Shown: positions 37,086 through 48,043 of the stretch, in pieces | Layout of the letters: the number at the start of each line of letters is the position of its first letter | How positions within the stretch are numbered: position 1 is the first letter of the stretch | Source of the DNA: JAWKJY01 sp041393535 | Lineage (GTDB): Bacteria; Actinomycetota; Thermoleophilia; Gaiellales; Gaiellaceae | Reading direction: 5' to 3' | Assembly (NCBI GenBank): GCA_041393535.1 | Contig: JAWKJY010000001.1 | Span: 434,001-498,000 of the forward strand | DNA: 64,000 bases | The notes under the pieces: model-generated | What the model saw: only the letters and a program-made list of their open reading frames with translations | Told to the model about the DNA's origin: nothing | Databases searched by the model: none | Translations under genes and position numbers: made by a program

Positions 37086-37200
37086 GCAGTCGCCTCCTTC
37101 CCGGGCCGCTCCCCGCTGGGACACGGCTGACGCACCTCCCGCCAGCCGGGGTGTCGTCGGCACCTGCGTCCGCCTTCAGGTGCGTCCGCGCGCGACCGAG

Positions 37201-37611
37201 CTAGAGCCCAAGCCGATCCGTATCGATGCACAGTCGCCGCCGGTCACCACGGAGACAGATCAACCCGACGTACGTGGCGCCGTCCTCGGCCAGGACGACC
37301 AGGCGCGACGCCTCGTGCGCGTCGAGCGCCTCGAGCGCTGCTGCGGCGGTCGTTGCGACCGTCACCGTCGGAACGGAGCCGTGCGCGAGGCGTCCCACTG
37401 CCTCGCCGTCCTCGACGCCATCGAGCGAGGAGCGGTCGATCACGCCGACGTACCGCTCCCCGACGAGCACGGGAACCGACTTGACTGCCTCCCGCTGCAG
37501 GAGGAGCCGGGCATCGCGCACGAGCTCGTTCTCCTGCAACGTCTTGCCGGCGAGCGTGACGTCGGCGACGGGTCGATCGGCGACCTCGTCGCGCATCAGA
37601 TGGGTGATCAC
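37201..37611 (-). CDS. CBS-domain pair protein
   Basis: A 136-residue protein made of two CBS repeats. The first has L-V-R-D-A-R-L-L-L and V-K-S-V-P-V-L-V-G-E-R-Y-V-G-V-I-D. The second has A-A-A-A-L-E-A-L and A-S-R-L-V-V-L-A-E-D-G. GTG start with a GGGAGGA site. CBS pairs bind adenosyl ligands. It is divergent from narK1 across an operator region, so it may share control with the nitrate operon. The partner is unknown. Confidence 0.75.
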   Translation of the reverse strand: MITHLMRDEVADRPVADVTLAGKTLQENELVRDARLLLQREAVKSVPVLVGERYVGVIDRSSLDGVEDGEAVGRLAHGSVPTVTVATTAAAALEALDAHEASRLVVLAEDGATYVGLICLRGDRRRLCIDTDRLGL

Positions 37612-37700
37612 GAAGCGTCCTCCCGGTGAGGCTGAGCGACCATGTGCCGCATGACACGTTAGGGGCACGGTTGCGCACGGCGCGCCTGCGGTCATGACCG

Positions 37701-37756
37701 ATGTTGACCAGATCCACATCGGATGGAGACGGCCGAGTCAGTCAGCTGGTCAACAT
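37701..37756. promoter_or_regulatory. Inverted TTGACCA/TGGTCAA elements upstream of the nitrate operon
   Basis: An 11-bp sequence ATGTTGACCAG (37701-37711) and its exact reverse complement CTGGTCAACAT (37746-37756) lie 34 bp apart, between the CBS gene and narK1. The same half-site occurs three times in the intergenic region of the UbiD operon (55786-55917). The first site also sits inside a CCGATG-N13-CATCGG inverted repeat. Position suggests control of narK1 and possibly of the CBS gene. The binding protein is not known. Confidence 0.65.
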
Positions 37757-37797
37757 TCGCCACGCCCCGGGGGCCACCATCGCAGACGATCCGGGCC

Positions 37798-39108
37798 GTG
37801 AGCCCCTGGCAGGACGATCCGGGACGAGGCGCGAGCGGCGCGCTGACCGCCGACGTCGACGCACGGGAGCGGCGTCGGAGCACCCGGGTCCTCGCCATCG
37901 CAACCGGCGGCTTCACGGTCTGCTTCGCGGTCTGGGTGATGTTCGCGATCGTCGGCATCCCGGTGCGCAAGGAGTTCGGCCTGAGCGAGGGGCAGTTCGC
38001 GTTCCTCGCGGCGATCCCGATCCTGACGGGCTCCATCCTACGGGTGCCGTTCGGGATCCTGACCGATCGCGTCGGCGGCCGCCTCCTGTTCTCGGCGCTG
38101 CTGGTCGCGTCGGCCGTTCCGACCTACCTCGTGAGCCGGGCCTCCTCGTACGGCCAGCTCGTCGTGCTCGCCTTCTTCGTCGGGCTCGCCGGCGTCTCGT
38201 TCGCCGTCGGGATCGCGTGGGTCTCCGCCTGGTACCCGGCCTCGCGACAGGGATTCGCGCTCGGCATGTTCGGCGCGGGCAACGTCGGCGCGTCGATCAC
38301 GAAGCTGCTCGCGCCGACGCTCGTCACGCTCATCGGCGCAGGCGGCGTCGCCGGCGGCTTCGTGCCCGGCGGCTGGCGCCTCGTCCCCTTCGCGTACACG
38401 ATCCTGCTGCTCGCGACCGCGGCGGCCGTCCTCGTCGTCGCGCCGCGGCCGGATCACAAGCCTGCGGCGGGACGGTCGCTCCGGGACGTGAGCAGGCCGC
38501 TGGCGGTGCTTCGCGTCTGGCGCTTCGGCCTCTACTACATCGTCGTCTTCGGCGCCTACGTGGCATTGTCGCTCTGGCTGCCGAAGTACTACGTGGACGT
38601 CTACGACGTCGGTCTGCGCGACGCCGGCTTCCTCACGGCGATCTTCATCTTCCCGGCGAGCCTGCTGCGTCCGCTGGGCGGCTGGCTCTCCGACCGGCTC
38701 GGCGCCAGGCCGGTCACCTACACGGCCTTCGTCGTCATGTGCGGCGCGCTCATCTGGCTCAGCTTCGAGCTGGGGATCGTCCTCTTCACGGCGCTCGTCG
38801 CCGTCGTCGGCGTGATGATGGGGATCGGCAAGGCGTCGGTCTACCGCTACATCGCCGACTACTTCCCCCGCGACGTCGGGGCGGTTGGAGGGCTCGTCGG
38901 CGCTGTCGGCGGGGTCGGCGGCTTCGTGCTGCCGCTGCTCTTCGCCTGGGCGCACGACGCGAGTGGCCGGGCGGAGAGCACGTTCCTCGTCCTGCTCGTG
39001 GCCTCGCTCGTCAGCCTGATCTGGCTGCATCTGGTCGTGATCAAGATGCGCCGGGACGAGCGGCGGCGCTCGGTCGCCGCTGCGAGCGGGGAGGTGGTCG
39101 ACGCATGA
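37798..39108 (+). CDS. narK: Nitrate/nitrite transporter NarK1-type (MFS)
   Basis: An approximately 436-residue MFS transporter with 12 membrane segments and NNP-family features (R-V-P-F-G-I-L-T-D-R-V-G-G-R near 80, then G-L-A-G-V-S-F-A-V-G-I-A-W-V-S, the nitrate signature region). GTG at 37798 is chosen because an ATG at 37723 would place the operator inside the gene. It overlaps the second narK by 4 bp. In some denitrifiers NarK1 (proton-coupled nitrate uptake) and NarK2 (nitrate/nitrite exchange) are fused; here they are separate. Confidence 0.85.
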   Translation: MSPWQDDPGRGASGALTADVDARERRRSTRVLAIATGGFTVCFAVWVMFAIVGIPVRKEFGLSEGQFAFLAAIPILTGSILRVPFGILTDRVGGRLLFSALLVASAVPTYLVSRASSYGQLVVLAFFVGLAGVSFAVGIAWVSAWYPASRQGFALGMFGAGNVGASITKLLAPTLVTLIGAGGVAGGFVPGGWRLVPFAYTILLLATAAAVLVVAPRPDHKPAAGRSLRDVSRPLAVLRVWRFGLYYIVVFGAYVALSLWLPKYYVDVYDVGLRDAGFLTAIFIFPASLLRPLGGWLSDRLGARPVTYTAFVVMCGALIWLSFELGIVLFTALVAVVGVMMGIGKASVYRYIADYFPRDVGAVGGLVGAVGGVGGFVLPLLFAWAHDASGRAESTFLVLLVASLVSLIWLHLVVIKMRRDERRRSVAAASGEVVDA

Positions 39109-40439
39109 ACGCCGGCCCTCGTGCGCACCGTGCGCGCTCGGCATCGTCGATGGAGCGATGGGACCCCGAGGACCCGGTCGCCTGGGAGGCAGGCGGGAAG
39201 GCCCTCGCGCAGCGCACCCTGGTCGTGACCACGGCGAACCTGATGATGGCCTTCGCCGTCTGGTTCGTGGTCAGCGCCCTCGTCGTCCGGCTCGACAAGG
39301 TGGGTGGCGGCTTCTCGACCACCCAGCTGTTCTGGCTCACCGCCATGCCGGGACTCGCCGCCGGGCTCTTCCGGATCGTCCACACCTTCCTCGTGCCGGT
39401 GCTCGGCACGAGGATCGTCGTCAGCTTCGGCACCGCGTCGCTGCTCCTGCCGCTGCTCGGCTGGTTCTTCGCCGTCCAGCACGCCGGCACGCCCTACTGG
39501 CTGTTCGTCGTCCTCGCCTTCCTCGCGGGCCTCGGGGGCGGCAACTTCTCCTCGTTCATGCCGTCGACGAGCCTGTTCTTCCCCAAGCGCCTGCAGGGAA
39601 CGGCGCTCGGCGTCCAGGCCGGGATCGGCAACTTCGGCGTCAGCCTCGTGCAGTTCGTCACCCCCTGGATCATCGGCTTCGGGCTCCTGGGAAGCGCCCA
39701 GATCACGGACAAGGGCGAGGAGACCTGGCTCCAGAACGCCGTGCTCATCTGGGTCCCGTTCGTGGCGGTCTTCGCCATCGTCGGCTGGGTCACGCTGCGG
39801 CGGGTTCCCGTGCGCGCGAACGTGCGCGAGCAGATGGACATCTTCGGCGAGAAGCACACCTGGCTGATGACGTCGCTCTACGTGATGACCTTCGGCTCCT
39901 TCGCGGGCTTCGGCGCGACGTTCCCGCTCCTGATCAAGGAGGTCTACGGTGACTTCGACAACGCACCCGACCCGCTCAGCTACGCGTTCCTCGGCCCGCT
40001 TGTCGGGTCGGTTGCCCGCATCGTCTCCGGGCCGCTGGCCGATCGGTTCGGCGGGGGACGCCTGACGAACGTCTCCGGGATCGGCCTGCTCGGCTCCGCG
40101 ATCGCGGTCGCGTTCTTCGTCCAGCCCGATTCTCGCGGTGAGTTCACCTGGTTCCTGATCGGGATGCTCGGCGTGTTCCTCTTCGCCGGGATCGGCAACG
40201 CGTCGACCTTCAAGCAGATGCCGATGATCTTCCCGCCACGGCAGGCGGGTGGCGTGATCGGCTGGACTGCTGCGATCGCCGCGTTCGGGCCGTTCATCTT
40301 CGCCGTCCTGATCGCCGCGGCGATCGACGGCACGGGCTCGCCGATGCCGTTCTTCATCGGCGTGGCGGCGTTCTACCTCGTGAACATCGGAATCAACTGG
40401 TGGTTCTACCTCCGGGGCAAGGCCGAGCGGCCGTGCTGA
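39105..40439 (+). CDS. narK: Nitrate/nitrite antiporter NarK2-type (MFS)
   Basis: A 444-residue MFS protein with 12 segments. NNP-type signatures are G-L-G-G-G-N-F-S-S-F-M-P-S-T (about 144-157) and G-I-G-N-A-S-T-F-K-Q-M-P in the second half. ATGA overlap with narK1. The sequence is clearly different from narK1, consistent with the NarK1/NarK2 division of labour. Probably exports nitrite in exchange for nitrate. Confidence 0.88.
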   Translation: MNAGPRAHRARSASSMERWDPEDPVAWEAGGKALAQRTLVVTTANLMMAFAVWFVVSALVVRLDKVGGGFSTTQLFWLTAMPGLAAGLFRIVHTFLVPVLGTRIVVSFGTASLLLPLLGWFFAVQHAGTPYWLFVVLAFLAGLGGGNFSSFMPSTSLFFPKRLQGTALGVQAGIGNFGVSLVQFVTPWIIGFGLLGSAQITDKGEETWLQNAVLIWVPFVAVFAIVGWVTLRRVPVRANVREQMDIFGEKHTWLMTSLYVMTFGSFAGFGATFPLLIKEVYGDFDNAPDPLSYAFLGPLVGSVARIVSGPLADRFGGGRLTNVSGIGLLGSAIAVAFFVQPDSRGEFTWFLIGMLGVFLFAGIGNASTFKQMPMIFPPRQAGGVIGWTAAIAAFGPFIFAVLIAAAIDGTGSPMPFFIGVAAFYLVNIGINWWFYLRGKAERPC

Positions 40440-40528
40440 ACGCCGCCCGACGGCCATCCGCGCCTACGGGCCGGGGCCACATGACGCCGGACGGAGACCT
40501 GGTCGGGAGTGCAACCGGGAGGGACGTG

Positions 40529-41449
40529 GTGCGATCGACGCAACTTCACTGGCGTGCGCGGGCTCGCCGCGTGGCGCTCGGGCTCGCAATCGGAGCCGCG
40601 CTGGGGCTGGTGCCTGCGGCGGCGCAGGGCCAGACCGCTGCAGAGGGAGAGGCGACCTTCGGTCAGTTCTGCACGGGCTGCCACACGATCGGCGGCGGCG
40701 ACCACATGGCCCCCGACCTGGCCGGGCTGCCGGATCGCCGCGACCCCGACTGGGTACGCCGCTTCATCCTGGCACCCGACGAGGTGATCGCCTCGGGCGA
40801 CCCGGATGCGAAGGCGCTCGTCGACCAGTACGGCGGCATCCAGATGCCGAACCTCGGGCTGACGGAGGCCCAGGCGGACGGGCTGCTCGCGTACCTCGGC
40901 TATGCCGCAGCACCCTCTCCTGCCCCGGCTGAGCCTACCCCCACGGAGCCCGCCCCACCCGAGGTTGCAACGGCCGAGCCTGCGCCCGCGGCGCCTGCTC
41001 CGGCCGCGGCTGGCGACCCGAGACGGGGGGAGCAGCTGTTCAAGGGCGCCGACGGTCTCGCCGGCGGCGGGCCGGCCTGCCTCTCGTGCCACACCGTGTC
41101 GGGCATCGGTCCCTTCGGCGGCGGCAAGCTCGGCCCCGACCTGACCGGCGCGTTCGCGAAGTACGGGGGGGAGCAGGGCCTGCGCGCGACGATGCAGGCG
41201 CAGCCGCTTCCCTTCCCGACGATGGCGCCGATCTTCGCCGGCGGACCGCTGACCGCCACCGAGGTGGACGACCTGGTCGCGTTCCTCGCGGGCGCGCCCC
41301 AGCGCACCCGGTCGTCCAACGCGGCAGGCGCGCTCATCGGGCTCGCGTTCGCCGCCGTCGCCGCCTTCGCGCTGGCGGCCGCGGTCATCTGGCGTCGCCG
41401 CCTCGCAGGCGTGCGCCGCTCGCTTGTCAACCGCTCTCGAGGGAAGTGA
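40529..41449 (+). CDS. Membrane-anchored dihaem cytochrome c
   Basis: About 306 residues. A signal peptide (R-R-V-A-L-G-L-A-I-G-A-A-L-G-L, cleavage near A-Q-G-Q) is followed by two c-type domains with C-T-G-C-H and C-L-S-C-H. They are joined by a P/A/E-rich linker, and the protein ends with a C-terminal membrane helix. Of several possible starts, GTG 40529 is best placed behind a GGGAGGG site; ATG 40481 is an alternative. The location between narK2 and narG suggests electron transfer to or from nitrate reductase. An extracytoplasmic cytochrome in a Nar operon is unusual. Confidence 0.8.
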   Translation: MRSTQLHWRARARRVALGLAIGAALGLVPAAAQGQTAAEGEATFGQFCTGCHTIGGGDHMAPDLAGLPDRRDPDWVRRFILAPDEVIASGDPDAKALVDQYGGIQMPNLGLTEAQADGLLAYLGYAAAPSPAPAEPTPTEPAPPEVATAEPAPAAPAPAAAGDPRRGEQLFKGADGLAGGGPACLSCHTVSGIGPFGGGKLGPDLTGAFAKYGGEQGLRATMQAQPLPFPTMAPIFAGGPLTATEVDDLVAFLAGAPQRTRSSNAAGALIGLAFAAVAAFALAAAVIWRRRLAGVRRSLVNRSRGK

Positions 41450-41456
41450 GGCCGAG

Positions 41457-44400
41457 GTGGGCTGGATCCAGGACCTCGTCAGGCCGAAGACCCGCGCCTG
41501 GGAGGAGTTCTACCGGAACCGCTGGCAGCACGACAACGTCGTCCGCTCGACGCACGGCGTCAACTGCACGGGCGGCTGCTCCTGGAACGTCTTCGTCAAG
41601 GACGGGATCGTCACCTGGGAGATGCAGGCCCTCGACTACCCGCTGCTCGAGTCGAGCCTGCCGCCGTACGAGCCGCGCGGCTGCCAGCGCGGGATCTCGG
41701 CGTCCTGGTACGTGTACAGCCCGATCCGGGTCAAGTACCCGTACATCCGCGGCGTGCTTGCCGATCTCTGGCGCGAGGCGCGAAAGGACAAGGACCCGGT
41801 CGCGGCCTGGGCGTCGATCCAGCAGGACCCGGCCAAGCGCGAGAGCATCCAGACGGCCCGCGGCAAGGGCGGCTTCCGGCGCACCACCTGGGACGAGGCG
41901 CTCGAGATCGTCGCCGCCTCCTGCCTGTACACGGCGAAGGAATGGGGGCCCGACCGGGTCTTCGGCTTCTCGCCGATCCCGGCGATGTCGTATCTCTCCT
42001 ACGCCGGCGGCTCGCGCTTCCTCCAGCTCTTCGGCGGCGTGAACATGTCCTTCTACGACTGGTACGCGGATCTGCCGAACGCGTTCCCAGAGATCTGGGG
42101 CGATCAGACGGACGTCTGCGAGAGCGCCGACTGGTTCAACTCGAAGTTCATCGTCGCGATGGGCTCGAACCCGAACATGACGCGCACGCCAGATGTGCAC
42201 TTCATCTCGGAGGCACGGCACGAGGGAACGAAGTTCGTCGTCGTCTCGCCCGACTTCAGCCAGGTCTGCAAGTACGCCGACTGGTGGATCCCGGTCGAGG
42301 CCGGCCAGGACACCGCCCTCTGGATGGCCGTCAACCACGTGATCCTGACCGAGTTCCACGCGAAGCGGCAGGTCCCGTACTTCATCGACTACCTGAAGCG
42401 CACGAGCGATGCACCGCTGCTCGTGGAGCTCGAGGAGACGCCTGACGGCCTGCGCCCTGGGCAGTTCCTGCGCGCCGGTCAGGTCGCGCGCTACGCGGGC
42501 GTCGAGCACGAGGACTGGAAGCTCTTGCTCTGGGACGCGGCCTCGAACCAGCCGAGGATGCCGAAGGGCTCGGTCGGCTTCCGCTGGGCCGAGCAGCCGG
42601 AGAACAAGGGCAAGTGGAACCTGAAGCTCGAGGACGGCGTGGACGACGCGCCGCTCGACCCGGTGCTGAGCTTCCTCGACGATCCCGAGCGCGAGGTCGT
42701 CCAGGTCGCTTACCACGAGTTCGACCTGCGCAAGACCATGATGCGCGGCGTGCCGGCCCGCCGGGTCGAGACCGTCGACGGTCGCACCGTGCTCGTCGCC
42801 ACCGTCTACGACCTCCTGTTCGCGCAGTTCGGCGTCGGCCGCGGCCTGCCCGGCGACTACCCGAAGGGCTTCTCCGACCCGAGCCCCTACACGCCCGCCT
42901 GGCAGGAGCGCTACACGAAGATCGGTCAGGACACGGTGGTGCAGCTCGCGAGGGAGTTCGCGGGGACGGCCGAGGCGACGAAGGGCAAGTCGATGGTGAT
43001 CGTCGGCGCCTCGATCAACCACTGGTACAACAACAACCTCTCCTACCGGGCGCCGATCACGGCGCTGATCCTCTGCGGCTGCTGTGGCGTGAACGGCGGC
43101 GGCATGAACCACTACGTCGGCCAGGAGAAGCTCACGGTCGTCGCACCGTGGACGGCGCTCGCCTTCGCGCTCGACTGGCAGAGACCGCCGCGCCAGCAGC
43201 AGTCCCCGACGTGGCACTACGTCAACTCCGACCAGTGGCGCTACGAGGGCGAGTTCACCGACTACGCGCCGGTGCCGCCAGAGACGACCTGGGCGAAGGG
43301 GCATGCGGTCGACCTGGAGGCGAAGGCCGTGCGGATGGGCTGGATGCCGTACTACCCGCAGTTCGACCGCAACCCGCTCGACCTGGCCCGCGAGGCGGAG
43401 GCGGCCGGCGCATCGACGCCCGAGGAGTTCGCCGCCTGGACGCGCGACCGGATCACCTCGAGCGAGCTCGGGCTGGCCGTCGACGACCCCGACCGGGAGG
43501 ACAACTGGCCGCGTGTCTGGCTCATCTGGCGCGGCAACGCCATCTCCTCGAGCGCGAAGGGACACGAGTTCTTCCTCCGCCACTACCTCGGCACGCACGA
43601 CAACGTCGTCGCCGACGAGCAGGCGAAGGGGAAGGTCGAGACCGTCGTCTTCCGCGAGCCGGCGCCGCGCGGGAAGATGGACCTGGTCGTCGACATCAAC
43701 TTCCGCATGGACACGTCGGCCCTCTACTCCGACCTCGTTCTTCCCACAGCAAGCTGGTACGAGAAGAACGATCTCAACACCACCGACCTGCACTCGTACA
43801 TCCACCCGTTGCAGGCCGCTGTGCCGCCCGTCTGGGAGTCCAGGACCGACTGGGAGATCTTCAAGTCGTTCGCACGCAAGGTCAGCGAGCTCGCACCCGA
43901 CGTCTTCCCCGACGGGCCGGTCAAGGACATCGTCTGGTCGCCCCTCGCGCACGACACGCCGGACGAGCTCGCGCAGCCAGCGGTCGAGGACTGGCGGCTC
44001 GGCGAGTGCGAACCGATCCCCGGCCGGACGATGCCCCACATCCGCGTGGTTGAGCGCGACTACGCGAGGCTCTACGACAAGTTCACGTCGCTCGGTCCGA
44101 ACGTGCGCAACCAGGGCCTGGCCGCCCACGGGATCTCGTTCCCCGTCGCCGACGTGTACGACGAGCTCGCCGCCAGCCCGATCGGAGGCACTCCCGACGT
44201 GCGTCACCTGCGCGCCGTCGAGTGGGGTGGCTCGCGCTACCCCAGCCTCGAGGACGCGCTGGACGCCGCGAACGCGATCCTCGCGCTCGCCCCGGAGACG
44301 AACGGGGAGATCGCCTGGCACGCGTTTCAGGCCGAGGAGAAGAAGACCGGGCTCGTCCTGACCGACCTGGCCGAGGGCAACCGGGGCGTTCGAACCCCGT

Positions 44401-45113
44401 TCGGCGACCTGGCCGCGCAGCCGCGGCGGACGCTGACCAGCCCGTGCTGGACCGGCATCGTCAACGACGGCCGCGCGTACGCCGCCTGGTGCCTCAACGT
44501 CGAGCGCCTCGTCCCGTGGCGCACGCTCGGCGGACGGCAGCACCTGTACGTCGACCACCCGTGGTACCTGGACTTCGGCGAGCATCTGCCGACGTACAAG
44601 CCGAAGCTCGACCCGCGGCTCACCGGTGACGTTGTGAACAGCCCGACCGGCGACGCGATCGTCCTCAACTACATCACGCCGCACGGCAAGTGGCACATCC
44701 ACTCGACCTATGGCGACACGCACCGGATGATGACCCTTTCGCGCGGGATCGAGCCGTGCTGGATCAACGACAAGGACGCCGATCGGGTCGGGATCAAGGA
44801 CAACGACTGGGTCGAGGTCTACAACGACAACGGCGTGATGGTCACCCGCGCCGCCGTCTCGGCCCGCGTGCAGCAGGGCACCTGCATGATCTACCACGCG
44901 CCGGAGCGGACGCTGACGATGCCCAAGTCGCAGGTCCGTGGCAGCCGGCGCGGCGGCGCCCACAACTCGCTCACGCGCACCCGCATCAACCCGGTCGAGC
45001 TGGCGGGCGGCTATGCCCAGTTCACCTACGGGTTCAACTACTGGGGCCCGATCGGGGTCTTCACCCGCGACACCTACGCGGTCGTCAAGAAGCTCGAGAG
45101 GCTCGAGTGGTGA
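41457..45113 (+). CDS. narG: Respiratory nitrate reductase alpha subunit NarG
   Basis: About 1218 residues, molybdopterin enzyme of the NarG/DMSO-reductase type II group. The FS0 ligands are His33, Cys37, Cys41 and Cys76, with exactly the spacing of E. coli NarG (4, 4, 35). The Mo ligand region reads D-W-Y-A-D-L-P near residue 205. No twin-arginine signal is present, so the active site faces the cytoplasm. GTG 41457 is chosen; a TTG at 41424 would overlap the cytochrome gene by 26 bp. NarH follows after 26 bp. Intact, with no frameshift. Confidence 0.93.
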   Translation: MGWIQDLVRPKTRAWEEFYRNRWQHDNVVRSTHGVNCTGGCSWNVFVKDGIVTWEMQALDYPLLESSLPPYEPRGCQRGISASWYVYSPIRVKYPYIRGVLADLWREARKDKDPVAAWASIQQDPAKRESIQTARGKGGFRRTTWDEALEIVAASCLYTAKEWGPDRVFGFSPIPAMSYLSYAGGSRFLQLFGGVNMSFYDWYADLPNAFPEIWGDQTDVCESADWFNSKFIVAMGSNPNMTRTPDVHFISEARHEGTKFVVVSPDFSQVCKYADWWIPVEAGQDTALWMAVNHVILTEFHAKRQVPYFIDYLKRTSDAPLLVELEETPDGLRPGQFLRAGQVARYAGVEHEDWKLLLWDAASNQPRMPKGSVGFRWAEQPENKGKWNLKLEDGVDDAPLDPVLSFLDDPEREVVQVAYHEFDLRKTMMRGVPARRVETVDGRTVLVATVYDLLFAQFGVGRGLPGDYPKGFSDPSPYTPAWQERYTKIGQDTVVQLAREFAGTAEATKGKSMVIVGASINHWYNNNLSYRAPITALILCGCCGVNGGGMNHYVGQEKLTVVAPWTALAFALDWQRPPRQQQSPTWHYVNSDQWRYEGEFTDYAPVPPETTWAKGHAVDLEAKAVRMGWMPYYPQFDRNPLDLAREAEAAGASTPEEFAAWTRDRITSSELGLAVDDPDREDNWPRVWLIWRGNAISSSAKGHEFFLRHYLGTHDNVVADEQAKGKVETVVFREPAPRGKMDLVVDINFRMDTSALYSDLVLPTASWYEKNDLNTTDLHSYIHPLQAAVPPVWESRTDWEIFKSFARKVSELAPDVFPDGPVKDIVWSPLAHDTPDELAQPAVEDWRLGECEPIPGRTMPHIRVVERDYARLYDKFTSLGPNVRNQGLAAHGISFPVADVYDELAASPIGGTPDVRHLRAVEWGGSRYPSLEDALDAANAILALAPETNGEIAWHAFQAEEKKTGLVLTDLAEGNRGVRTPFGDLAAQPRRTLTSPCWTGIVNDGRAYAAWCLNVERLVPWRTLGGRQHLYVDHPWYLDFGEHLPTYKPKLDPRLTGDVVNSPTGDAIVLNYITPHGKWHIHSTYGDTHRMMTLSRGIEPCWINDKDADRVGIKDNDWVEVYNDNGVMVTRAAVSARVQQGTCMIYHAPERTLTMPKSQVRGSRRGGAHNSLTRTRINPVELAGGYAQFTYGFNYWGPIGVFTRDTYAVVKKLERLEW

Positions 45114-45139
45114 CGGCGTCGGAGAAGGAAGGGGGCCGC

Positions 45140-46653
<1,514 letters not shown>

Positions 46654-46660
<7 letters not shown>

Positions 46661-47352
46661 GCACCACCCACGATGCCCGGATCTCCAGGGGGACGCTCTG
46701 CGACGCGTTCGCCGACCTCCTCTCGTACCCGTTCGCGAGCCCGACGCTGGCGGCCCGGCACGTCCTGGCGCTGCTCAGCCCAGAGGCCGAAGCGTCGATG
46801 CTGGTGCGTGCCTTCACGGACATCATCGAGACGGCCACGCTCGCCGAGTTGCAGGAGACGTACACGCGCACGTTCGACCTCGACACGCTCAGGCGCGACG
46901 AGCCCACCTGCTACCCCTATGTCGGTCACTACCTCTTCGACGAGAGCCACAAGCGTGGGGCCTTCATCCTCGGTCTGAAGCGCCGCTTCGGGGCCGCCGG
47001 CTTCGTCGACTCGACCGGCGACCTCCCGGATCACCTGGTTGTCCTCCTCCGCTTCCTCGCCGTGTGCGAGGACGAGTCGCTGGCCGACGAGCTTGTGGAC
47101 GACGCAATCCTGCCCGCGCTCGCCCGCATGGCCGCCTCCACCGACTCGCAACCCGCCGCGCTGACCGTCGGGCCCGACCCGGGCCCGACGTCGGCGGGCG
47201 CGAGAGCCGGCTACCTCGCCCTGCTGCGAGCCCTCGCCCTCGCCCTCGGCGACGGCCGCGCCGTCCCGGACCAGCAGACGCTCGAGGCCGAGCGGGAGTG
47301 GGCGCGCGCGGGCGACAGCCTCGGGATCGACCGCGCCTGGTGCGGACACTGA
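46654..47352 (+). CDS. narJ: Nitrate reductase assembly chaperone NarJ
   Basis: A 232-residue TorD/NarJ-type chaperone: F-A-D-L-L-S-Y-P-F near residue 20, Y-T-R-T-F-D-L near 70, and C-Y-P-Y-V-G-H-Y-L-F near 87 match NarJ proteins. It helps insert molybdenum cofactor into NarG and is not part of the final enzyme. GTG start overlaps the narH end; GTG 46657 is also possible. Confidence 0.9.
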
Positions 47353-47365
47353 AAGGGGGCTCGCG

Positions 47366-48043
47366 ATGTGGAACACGCTGCTCTTCTCCGTCATCCCCTA
47401 CCTCGCCGTCGGTATCGCGGTCGTAGGCGGGATCGCCCGGTACCGGAACGACCGGTTCTCGTACTCCAGCCAGTCCTCCCAGTTCCTCGAGAGCCGCTCG
47501 CTCTTCTGGGGCTCCGTCGCCTGGCACTACGGCGTCCTCGCGATCCTCGGCGCCCACGTCGTCGCACTGATGATCTGGGACCCCTGGGGCTCGCTCGTAC
47601 GGAACCCCGACCGCAAGTACGCCCTCGAGATCATCGGGCTCGGCCTCTCGCTCGTCGCAATCGGCGGGCTCCTGATCCTGCTGGCCCGCCGGCTCGTCAA
47701 CGCGCGCGTCCGGGCCGTCACCTCCGCGATGGACTGGGTGCTGCTCGCCGTCCTGATCGCCCAGGTCGCGACCGGCATCTGGATCGCGCTCGGCTACCGC
47801 TGGGGCTCCGAGTGGTACGTCTACACCGCGGTGCCGTGGCTGCACTCGCTGTTCAAGCTCAACCCCAAGCCGGAGACGATGCTCACCCTCCCGGCCGTCG
47901 TCAAGGTGCACGCCGTGCTCGGCTTCGGGCTGATCGCGCTGTTCCCGTTCACGAGGCTCGTGCACGTCGTCACCGCGCCCGTCACGTACATGTGGCGTTC
48001 GTACCAGCTGGTCGTATGGAATCGCCGCTCGAGTCAGGCGTGA
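47366..48043 (+). CDS. narI: Nitrate reductase gamma subunit NarI (cytochrome b)
   Basis: A 225-residue membrane protein with five hydrophobic segments. Haem ligands are expected at H-Y-G-V-L-A-I-L-G-A-H (two His, about 53-63) and at V-K-V-H-A-V and L-V-H-V-V near the C-terminus. It oxidises quinol and passes electrons to NarH. AAAGGGGG ribosome site. The end overlaps the next gene by 28 bp. Confidence 0.93.
   Translation: MWNTLLFSVIPYLAVGIAVVGGIARYRNDRFSYSSQSSQFLESRSLFWGSVAWHYGVLAILGAHVVALMIWDPWGSLVRNPDRKYALEIIGLGLSLVAIGGLLILLARRLVNARVRAVTSAMDWVLLAVLIAQVATGIWIALGYRWGSEWYVYTAVPWLHSLFKLNPKPETMLTLPAVVKVHAVLGFGLIALFPFTRLVHVVTAPVTYMWRSYQLVVWNRRSSQA

Noticed and set aside
41457..45113. Perchlorate or selenate reductase instead of NarG
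   Set aside because: No twin-arginine signal, full NarGHJI gene order with a NarI cytochrome b, and two nitrate transporters upstream all favour a nitrate reductase.
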